Shown here piece by piece: positions 6,569-11,000 of a stretch of 11,000 nucleotides of DNA. The stretch's first letter is position 1, and every line of letters starts with the position of its first letter. A program made the translations under genes and the position numbers. Origin of the DNA: Chloroflexota bacterium (GTDB lineage Bacteria; Chloroflexota; Dehalococcoidia; SM23-28-2; RBG-16-64-32); the NCBI GenBank assembly GCA_022564695.1, contig JADFKX010000054.1, positions 1 through 11,000 of the forward strand. The letters run 5' to 3'. The notes below the pieces were generated by a model, which saw only the letters and a program-made list of their open reading frames with translations, had not been told where the DNA came from and did not search any database.

Positions 6569-7231
6569 CTATCCGCTTACAGCCGCAGTCTTCGCCCCCT
6601 CGTAAGTCTCAGCGATGGCCAAGAGCACCTGGTCAGCCAGGTTGGAGAGGAGTTCCCACACCTCAACCGCCTCCTCGGCGGAGAGGTCGTTCTTCTGGGC
6701 CAGCTCCATCGCGGAGTCGTCCAACCCCTTTCGGAAGAACGTGAAGGCCTCGATGGCATCGCGGATGCCGAGGTTATCGCGAACCAGCTCGCGGCCGTAT
6801 TCGTGGCCGACCTCTCGCGCCTCATCGATGAGGTGAGAGCGGCGGGCGCCCTTGGTCATGTATTCGGATACCAGGCCGACCAGCCGGCGGCCAAGAGGGC
6901 GCAGCCGCTCACGGTCTTCTTCGGAGAGGGTAGTGTACCAGGGAGCCTGGGGGCGGCCCTGGCTGAGGCGGCGGCGGATGCGGGTGAGCGCGAGTTGACT
7001 GAGGGAGCTGTAAGGCTCTCCTCCGCCTCCTCCGCGCCCGGATACGAGACTGTGAAGGTCTTCCTCCGAGAAACGGCGGTGGCCGCCGGGAGTGCGGAAA
7101 GAGCGAACATGACCAGCATCAGCCCAGCGTCTGAGAGTGGACTCGTTGACGCCTAGTAGTTTGCAGGCTTGGCCAAGAGTGATCCAACGGGTGGTGAATG
7201 ACTCCGGTGTGTCACGAAAGCGAGTAGCCAC
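6569..7231 (-). CDS. Excisionase/MerR-type HTH regulator with C-terminal helical sensor-like domain; candidate hem operon regulator
   Basis: A 220-residue cytoplasmic protein and the first gene of the tetrapyrrole operon. Residues 16-62 are an HTH_17/MerR-like DNA-binding domain: WITLGQACKLLGVNESTLRRW, then the wing FRTPGGHRRFSEEDL (45-59). A glycine-rich linker (65-73) follows. Residues 104-212 form an all-helical domain (LGRRLVGLVSEYM, EVGHEYGRELVRDNL, EAFTFFRKGLDDS) that resembles, from memory, the helical N-terminal domain of RsbR/RsbRD-type stress sensors; this assignment is tentative. No metal- or heme-binding cysteine cluster is visible; the few histidines are scattered. Being first in the operon under the 7284-7313 promoter, it may autoregulate and sense a tetrapyrrole-related signal (inference). 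The start is GTG at 7231, with GAGG (7239-7242) 7 nt upstream. Confidence 0.85.
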   Translation of the reverse strand: MATRFRDTPESFTTRWITLGQACKLLGVNESTLRRWADAGHVRSFRTPGGHRRFSEEDLHSLVSGRGGGGGEPYSSLSQLALTRIRRRLSQGRPQAPWYTTLSEEDRERLRPLGRRLVGLVSEYMTKGARRSHLIDEAREVGHEYGRELVRDNLGIRDAIEAFTFFRKGLDDSAMELAQKNDLSAEEAVEVWELLSNLADQVLLAIAETYEGAKTAAVSG

Positions 7232-7283
7232 GGGATAACCTCACTAAAACTGCACGAACATCTGATTGGGGCGCTTCATAGCA

Positions 7284-7313
7284 ATTCTACAATACTGGCG
7301 TTTTTGCGGTCAA
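7284..7313 (-). promoter_or_regulatory. Sigma-A type promoter of the tetrapyrrole operon
   Basis: On the minus strand, TTGACC (7308-7313) and TAGAAT (7284-7289) are separated by 18 bp, each with five of six consensus bases. Transcription would start near 7277, giving a leader of about 45 nt before the GTG at 7231. The -35 box overlaps the stop codon of the upstream kinase gene (7310-7312). No terminator is seen between the two genes, so readthrough from the kinase gene is also possible. Confidence 0.7.
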
Positions 7314-8644
7314 GTGTTACGAATGCTGAAGGTAGTAAAAGGCGTCCCATCTAACGCCGCTTTAGTATAGGGCAGGAGCGCCGTAAGCATGTCCACCCGC
7401 GAATCCAGCCGCTTGCCCAGCCCACTCAGTAGCCCGGTTACCCTCATGATCAGCAGGAACTCTCGCGGTATCTCTACGATAGGGTTGGCGCGGATGGCGC
7501 GGGCCATGCGCTGGTTCGCTTCAGAGACGAGGTCGGGATCGGCGTAGCCACGACCGGGCCGGTTGGACTCCATGAAGGCGCGGCCGATCACTAGGTAAGG
7601 CGTCGGGTCCTCGGCGCGTTTGGCGCGGAAGCCCAGATCGCGGAAGGCCTGGACCATTTCGGGGGCGTTGCCGGTGATCATGGCGTTGACCAGCTTGGCG
7701 TAGCCCGGGCGAAACTGGTCGTCCAGCTTGCGGCATAGGCCGAAGTCCACCATGACGAGGCGCGGGCCGGGCCGGACAAACAGGTTGCCGGGGTGTGGAT
7801 CGGCGTGAAACATACCGTGGAGGAAGAGCTGCTCGCAGTAGGCGTCGTTCACGAGCTGCGCCACGGCCTGCAGGTCTATGCCGGCGGCCCGAAGGGAATC
7901 GATATCGGTGATCTTGATGCCTTCAAGGAACTCCATGACGAGGACGCGGCGGGTGGTGTACTCCCAGTGGATTTGCGGGACGATGATGTCTGAGCGGGAG
8001 GCGAAGTTCTGGGCTATGATCTCCGCGTTGTGGCCTTCATTGATGAAGTCCAGCTCTAACGGGACGTTGTGGCTCACCTCTTGCATGATGGGGCCGAAGT
8101 CCAGGTTACGCTCCAGGGCGGAGAGGATACGAAGGAGGAAGCCGATGCTGTCCAGGTCTGTCTGGACGACGTCCCAAATGCCGGGATACTGGACCTTGAC
8201 GGCCACTGTGCGGCCGTCCTTGAGCGTGGCCTTGTGCACCTGAGCCAGAGAGGCGGCGGCGATAGGCTCATGGTCAAAGTTGGAGAAGACATCTCTAAGT
8301 GGGCGGCGAAGCTCATGGGTGACCTGGCGCTCGATTACCGGGAAGGGGCGCGGCGGCACCTGATCCTGGAGCCGCGAGAGGATGGATACGTATTCGTCGG
8401 GGATGAGGTCGGGGCGGGAGCCGATGATCTGGCCGAACTTGATTAACAGCCCCTGGTTCCGTATGGCGAGGTCGTAGAACTGGCCGGCCGACCAGGCGTG
8501 GTGAGCGCGACGGCGGGCTGCCGCCTCATCTTCGGGCAGGTTGAAACGCTGCTGCCGGACGCTGATGGACTTGTAGCCCAGGTAGATGCGGGCGGCCAGG
8601 GAGGAGACGGCGAAGAAGCGTCGGACACGATCTAGGGCGTTCAT
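7310..8644 (-). CDS. ubiB: ABC1/UbiB (AarF) family atypical kinase
   Basis: A 444-residue member of the ABC1/ADCK/UbiB protein-kinase-like family, linked in other organisms to quinone and isoprenoid lipid homeostasis. All core motifs are seen: the KxGQ motif LLIKFGQIIGSRPDLIP (66-82), the alanine-rich loop AAASLAQVHKA (129-139) that replaces the glycine-rich loop, the lysine of VAVKVQYPG (K150), VLVMEFLEG (234-242), the catalytic loop HADPHPGNLF (280-289) and the metal-binding MVDFG (298-302). No clear C-terminal transmembrane pair is seen, unlike proteobacterial UbiB. I start at ATG 8644 because the family N-terminus begins here and no homologous sequence lies upstream; the frame stays open to 9211 but runs through the divergent promoter region. 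No quinone gene adjoins it, so the exact substrate is unknown and the symbol marks family only. Confidence 0.92.
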   Translation of the reverse strand: MNALDRVRRFFAVSSLAARIYLGYKSISVRQQRFNLPEDEAAARRRAHHAWSAGQFYDLAIRNQGLLIKFGQIIGSRPDLIPDEYVSILSRLQDQVPPRPFPVIERQVTHELRRPLRDVFSNFDHEPIAAASLAQVHKATLKDGRTVAVKVQYPGIWDVVQTDLDSIGFLLRILSALERNLDFGPIMQEVSHNVPLELDFINEGHNAEIIAQNFASRSDIIVPQIHWEYTTRRVLVMEFLEGIKITDIDSLRAAGIDLQAVAQLVNDAYCEQLFLHGMFHADPHPGNLFVRPGPRLVMVDFGLCRKLDDQFRPGYAKLVNAMITGNAPEMVQAFRDLGFRAKRAEDPTPYLVIGRAFMESNRPGRGYADPDLVSEANQRMARAIRANPIVEIPREFLLIMRVTGLLSGLGKRLDSRVDMLTALLPYTKAALDGTPFTTFSIRNT

Positions 8645-8659
8645 AAGGGGTACGATTCC

Positions 8660-8688
8660 ATTATGCCGAAGCGGCAGTCGCTGGTCGA
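8660..8688 (-). promoter_or_regulatory. Candidate promoter of the UbiB-family gene
   Basis: On the minus strand, TCGACC (8683-8688, four of six consensus) and CATAAT (8660-8665, five of six) are 17 bp apart. Transcription would start near 8653, only about 9 nt before the ATG. That fits the absence of a Shine-Dalgarno sequence there and supports the start at 8644 over the open frame further upstream. Confidence 0.45.
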
Positions 8689-8931
8689 GGCGCGGGGAGG
8701 AGTTCGGGCCTATGTTGACAAAGGCACTCCGCAAATAAGGCTCTGTCGGTTGGAGCTGGGCCAGCCAGCGCGACTGGTGACGCCCGGCGACTCCGTTGCT
8801 CTGAAGACCGGCGTTGGAGCCCCGCTGCGAAATGGACGCACTATTCACGCTGGGGCTGTAACAGGTAGCGGGGCACGTTCCGTCTAAGCTGTTAGAAGCC
8901 GCGCGACCTGCATGGCAGTGATGACATACTT

Positions 8932-8937
8932 TAGAAT
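8932..8937 (+). promoter_or_regulatory. Possible -10 element for the GGDEF/HD-GYP gene
   Basis: TAGAAT lies 23 nt before the ATG, the same hexamer as in the two stronger promoters of this window. No good -35 match is found 16-19 bp upstream, so if real this promoter may need an activator or another sigma factor. Confidence 0.3.
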
Positions 8938-8960
8938 CGAGGGGGCGGAGGTCTAAGCGC

Positions 8961-10499
8961 ATGACTATAGACGAGCGCGACTCGACCGACCCGCCAGCCG
9001 GAGGTGAGCCGGCGACTAGCGCTGGGGACGGGGGTATCCAGACCACCGCCCCAGCCGAACACCCGGCCTCTGACGAGTACGGTAAAACGAACCCAGTCGG
9101 GCGGGCATTCCTCGTCATCCGATTGGCAAGTGCGACAACCATCGCTTGTGTCGTCATCGTCCTCATCTCCCTGGATGTCCTCACGAACGGCTGGGTGGCC
9201 TGGACAGTCATGGGGCTGTTTCTCGCTTACCTGGCCTTGACGGGAGAAGTCATCCTGCGCGTCACACAGCGGTTGGTGCAGAAGGAGCGCGACCGGGCCA
9301 AGGGTATTTTCCATGACCGAGAGGCCGAGCTCCAGGACATCGCCTCCAGGGACGACCTGACGCAGCTCCAGAACCGCCGCTTTTTCTACCGGCGGCTGCA
9401 AGAGGAGCTGCAGCGGTCAGAGCGGTCCCGCAAGCATCTCTCTATCATCATGATTGACGTAGACGATCTGAAATTGATTAACGATGAGTTCGGCCACCAG
9501 GTTGGCGACGTCATTCTGCGTCAGTTCGGGCGGACGCTCAACCGCACGGCGGCGAAGGCTCATGTGACCGCCCGTCTTGGCGGCGACGAGTTTGCTGTAA
9601 TAATGCCGAACGCAGACCGGCGTGAGGCGGAACAGATGGCCTGGAGGATCTGGGACCAGCTAAGCGAGGCGCCGCTGTGGGAGAACGGACACGCCAGCAT
9701 ATACCTTGGCGTTTCCATAGGCATCGGCGGCTACCCATGGGGCGGAACGGATCTGGAGGAGATCATCCACTGGGCGGACGCCAAGCTGTACGCCAACAAG
9801 CTTGAGCGCAAAGGGTTCAACCACGGAAGGACGGACAAAGGCGACAACCGGCTGTCCTCAGCGGTCGTAGAGGTGCTGAGCACAGCCCTGGACATCCGCG
9901 ATAACATGACACACCGTCACGCGCGGCGCGTGGCCCGGATGGCGGCCGTGATGGCCAAGGAGATGGGGCTGGACCCTGAGAAGGTCCTGGAGATCGAGTA
10001 TGCGGCAGCGCTGCACGACATCGGCAAGATCGGGGTGGCGGACAGCATCCTGCGCAAGGCGGCGCCTCTGGACGACGAGGAGTGGAAAGATATGCGTCGC
10101 CATTCAGAGTTGGGATACGAGATATTGAAAGGGATCGACTTCCTTCGGGTCGCGGCGGAGATCGTGTGGGCCCACCACGAGCGCTACGATGGCAAGGGTT
10201 ACCCCCGAGGTCTCGCCGGGGAGGAGATACCCCTGGGCGCGCGCGTGTTCGGAGTCGTCGACGCCTACGACGCTATGACTTCGCGCCGGCCCTACCGCCA
10301 GGCGATGTCGCGCGAGCAGGCCTGCATCGAGATCGCCAGCAACGCCGGCACTCAGTTCGATGCCCAGGTGGTGGACGCGTTCCTGGTGATGATCCGCCGC
10401 AGCCCGGAGGGGATGTACGAGGACGGAACCGGCTACCAACCGGCCGATCATCGGTCCGCCCAACCGGAGCCAGATGCGGCAAAGGTCACGGGCGTCTAG
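8961..10499 (+). CDS. Membrane-anchored GGDEF + HD-GYP protein (c-di-GMP synthesis and breakdown)
   Basis: A 512-residue cyclic-di-GMP signalling protein. Residues 1-48 are polar and probably disordered and cytoplasmic. Two membrane helices follow at about 49-74 and 78-99 with almost no loop between them, then a charged, probably coiled-coil linker (101-127). The diguanylate cyclase domain spans about 127-285 with an intact GGDEF (207-211), DVDDLKLINDEFGH (166-179) and GVSIGIG (250-256). The RxxD inhibitory site expected 5 residues before GGDEF is absent. The HD-GYP phosphodiesterase domain spans about 299-480, with THRHARRVA (317-325), HDIGKIG (352-358), HHERYDGKGYP (405-415) and DAYDAMTSRRPYR (434-446) all intact. 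Both activities therefore look possible; which one dominates cannot be told. No large sensor domain is present, so input may come through the membrane hairpin or partners. The start is ATG at 8961, with GGAGG (8947-8951) 9 nt upstream. Confidence 0.95.
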   Translation: MTIDERDSTDPPAGGEPATSAGDGGIQTTAPAEHPASDEYGKTNPVGRAFLVIRLASATTIACVVIVLISLDVLTNGWVAWTVMGLFLAYLALTGEVILRVTQRLVQKERDRAKGIFHDREAELQDIASRDDLTQLQNRRFFYRRLQEELQRSERSRKHLSIIMIDVDDLKLINDEFGHQVGDVILRQFGRTLNRTAAKAHVTARLGGDEFAVIMPNADRREAEQMAWRIWDQLSEAPLWENGHASIYLGVSIGIGGYPWGGTDLEEIIHWADAKLYANKLERKGFNHGRTDKGDNRLSSAVVEVLSTALDIRDNMTHRHARRVARMAAVMAKEMGLDPEKVLEIEYAAALHDIGKIGVADSILRKAAPLDDEEWKDMRRHSELGYEILKGIDFLRVAAEIVWAHHERYDGKGYPRGLAGEEIPLGARVFGVVDAYDAMTSRRPYRQAMSREQACIEIASNAGTQFDAQVVDAFLVMIRRSPEGMYEDGTGYQPADHRSAQPEPDAAKVTGV

Positions 10500-10522
10500 G
10501 CTTCAGGAGAGTTGAATACCGG

Positions 10523-10549
10523 GGCCGCGGTTGTTACCGCGGCCTTTTC
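10523..10549 (+). terminator. Intrinsic terminator after the GGDEF/HD-GYP gene
   Basis: A perfect 8-bp GC-rich stem, GGCCGCGG (10523-10530) and CCGCGGCC (10537-10544), with a 6-nt loop and then TTTTCT. It begins 24 nt after the stop codon and separates this gene from the next one, which has its own promoter. Confidence 0.88.
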
Positions 10550-10584
10550 TGTCGTTTGCGCCACGCCACACCTCAGTCCAGCGG

Positions 10585-10613
10585 TTGATGAGTTGGGGGA
10601 GCGGGGGTAGAAT
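10585..10613 (+). promoter_or_regulatory. Promoter of the small translation-factor-like gene
   Basis: TTGATG (10585-10590) and TAGAAT (10608-10613) are separated by exactly 17 bp. Transcription would begin near 10620, giving a leader of about 36 nt that contains a strong ribosome binding site. Confidence 0.68.
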
Positions 10614-10638
10614 CAGGCCGTACCGAGGTGTAGCTACT

Positions 10639-10646
10639 AAAGGAGG
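10639..10646 (+). promoter_or_regulatory. Strong ribosome binding site
   Basis: AAAGGAGG lies 9 nt before the ATG at 10656. It is a near-perfect Shine-Dalgarno sequence and the strongest in the window, suggesting an abundantly made protein. Confidence 0.8.
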
Positions 10647-10655
10647 GCAGGCATC

Positions 10656-10913
10656 ATGGCCGAGGAGGAAGAGATCGGCCGGGTGATGGACTACTTCGCC
10701 CAGATCAATGTGGCGGGGATAGACCTGACACGCAAGCTGCGGGTGGGGGACACGATCCGCATCAAGGGTCACACCACGGACCTTGAGGAGGTGGTGGAGA
10801 GCATGCAGATAGAGCGTGAGCAGGTGGAGGAGGCGGGCCCGGGAGACAAGATCGGGATCAAGGTGAAGGACCGGGTCCGCGGCGGCGACCACGTGTACAA
10901 GGTCACCTCCTAG
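10656..10913 (+). CDS. Small translation-elongation-factor-like protein (EF-Tu domain 2-type beta barrel)
   Basis: An 85-residue protein consisting of little more than one beta-barrel domain. The INVAGIDLTRKLRVGDTIRIKG start (about 18-38), the VVESMQIEREQVEEAGPGDKIGIKV segment (46-70) and the RGGDHVYKV end match domain 2 of EF-Tu-like GTPases. From memory, stand-alone proteins of this kind occur in Chloroflexota and archaea and are annotated translation elongation factor-like. There is no GTPase domain, so it cannot act as an elongation factor alone; its partner and role are unknown. The N-terminus (MAEEEEIGRVMDYF) is acidic. Monocistronic expression is suggested by its own promoter, the terminator before it and a hairpin after it. 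Confidence 0.85.
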   Translation: MAEEEEIGRVMDYFAQINVAGIDLTRKLRVGDTIRIKGHTTDLEEVVESMQIEREQVEEAGPGDKIGIKVKDRVRGGDHVYKVTS

Positions 10914-10930
10914 CCCCACCCCATCGGTAG

Positions 10931-10969
10931 CGCAAACGGGCAAGCCTAAACAGGCCACTGCCTTTTGCG
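10931..10969 (+). terminator. Possible terminator or structured 3' hairpin
   Basis: Nested arms pair across a 4-nt loop: GCCT (10944-10947) with AGGC (10952-10955), GGCA (10939-10942) with TGCC (10959-10962), and CGCAAA (10931-10936) with TTTGCG (10964-10969), with small internal loops between them. A TTTT run (10963-10966) follows the inner stem, so the inner part could act as a weak terminator for the gene ending at 10913. Confidence 0.45.
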
Positions 10970-11000
10970 AGATTCCAGTTTCGAGTCTCAGCGGGTCAGG

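Larger units (their letters stand above)
683..7231 (-). other. Tetrapyrrole operon: regulator, sirC, hemA, hemC, cobA-hemD, hypothetical, hemB chimera
   Basis: Seven minus-strand genes whose junctions, in order of transcription, are: 6-nt gap, 4-nt overlap (5924-5927), 20-nt gap, 4-nt overlap (3706-3709), 10-nt gap, 4-nt overlap (1624-1627). No internal terminator or strong internal promoter is seen. Products cover glutamyl-tRNA to sirohydrochlorin except HemL and a working HemB. The end is not marked by a recognisable intrinsic terminator. Confidence 0.85.
8645..8960. promoter_or_regulatory. Divergent intergenic region
   Basis: A stretch of 316 bases between two divergently transcribed genes. 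It holds the candidate kinase promoter at 8660-8688 and, near 8932-8937, a TAGAAT that may be the -10 box of the GGDEF/HD-GYP gene. Arms AACAG (8860-8864) and CTGTT (8889-8893), flanked by GGCT and AGCC (8854-8857, 8897-8900), could form a long-loop stem. Short open frames here have no ribosome binding site or recognisable product. No tRNA or known riboswitch was recognised. Confidence 0.5.

Noticed and set aside
6110..7156. A 348-codon plus-strand open frame opposite sirC and the HTH gene
   Set aside because: It is antisense to two genes with clear motifs, spans their boundary, and its translation matches no family.
8663..8887. A 74-codon plus-strand frame in the divergent intergenic region
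   Set aside because: No ribosome binding site, no recognisable family, and it overlaps the candidate kinase promoter.
8850..8900. Riboswitch-like GGTAGCGGGG segment upstream of the GGDEF/HD-GYP gene
   Set aside because: Only a short similarity to the end of c-di-GMP-I aptamers; the conserved core and 5' half are absent.
8645..9211. Long N-terminal extension of the UbiB-like protein
   Set aside because: The extension runs through a divergent promoter region and into the antisense of the GGDEF/HD-GYP gene. Family homology starts at the ATG at 8644, where a promoter lies just upstream.
10915..10990. tRNA or c-di-GMP-I riboswitch-like words (GGTAGCGC, GCAAACGGG, GCCTAAAC, TTTCGAGTC)
   Set aside because: No acceptor stem, anticodon arm or proper T-loop can be folded, and the GEMM stem order and tetraloop receptor are missing; the words look coincidental.

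Overview
High-GC bacterial DNA with tightly packed genes and a chromosomal, mostly housekeeping character. Gene content and order suggest Chloroflexota, possibly a Dehalococcoidia-like lineage: a sirC-hemA-hemC-cobA/hemD-hemB tetrapyrrole operon led by an excisionase-type HTH regulator, a soluble ABC1/UbiB kinase, and a small stand-alone translation-factor beta-barrel protein. This placement is inferred from remembered gene neighbourhoods and has not been tested by a search.

Layout. Positions 2-292 hold the C-terminal end of an ISAzo13-type (Rhodopirellula-type) transposase cut by the window edge, followed by about 390 bp of gene-free, hairpin-bearing, lower-GC DNA. Positions 683-7231 form one minus-strand operon read right to left: HTH regulator, sirC-like precorrin-2 dehydrogenase, hemA, hemC, cobA-hemD fusion, a lower-GC hypothetical gene, and a hemB-derived ORF. 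Spacing is extremely tight (4-nt ATGA/GTGA overlaps at four of the junctions, gaps of 6-20 nt at the others). A good sigma-A type promoter at 7284-7313 drives it. Upstream, 7310-8644 encodes an ABC1/UbiB-family kinase, also on the minus strand. A 316-bp divergent intergenic region separates it from a plus-strand membrane-anchored GGDEF + HD-GYP protein (8961-10499), which ends at a clear intrinsic terminator. The last gene (10656-10913) is an 85-residue EF-Tu-domain-2-like protein with its own promoter and a strong ribosome binding site.

How the genes work together. HemA, HemB, HemC and HemD take glutamyl-tRNA to uroporphyrinogen III (with HemL, not in the window). The CobA half and the SirC-like protein then lead to precorrin-2 and sirohydrochlorin, the branch toward siroheme, cobalamin or siroheme-dependent heme synthesis. 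The N-terminal HTH protein is the obvious candidate regulator.

The most striking observation is that the hemB ORF is not a normal hemB. Residues 1 to about 189 are porphobilinogen synthase, including the three-cysteine metal site. Residues from about 190 to 314 are instead the C-terminal part of a SAM-dependent methyltransferase, joined in frame. Both Schiff-base lysines of HemB and the SAM-binding half of the methyltransferase are gone. The join lies at a DDAG-coding stretch that may be shared by both parent genes, so it is either a microhomology deletion or a metagenome assembly chimera. The second oddity is the compositionally foreign, nuclease-like hypothetical gene placed between cobA-hemD and hemB with translational coupling preserved. 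I found no CRISPR array, defence island or convincingly new multi-gene system.
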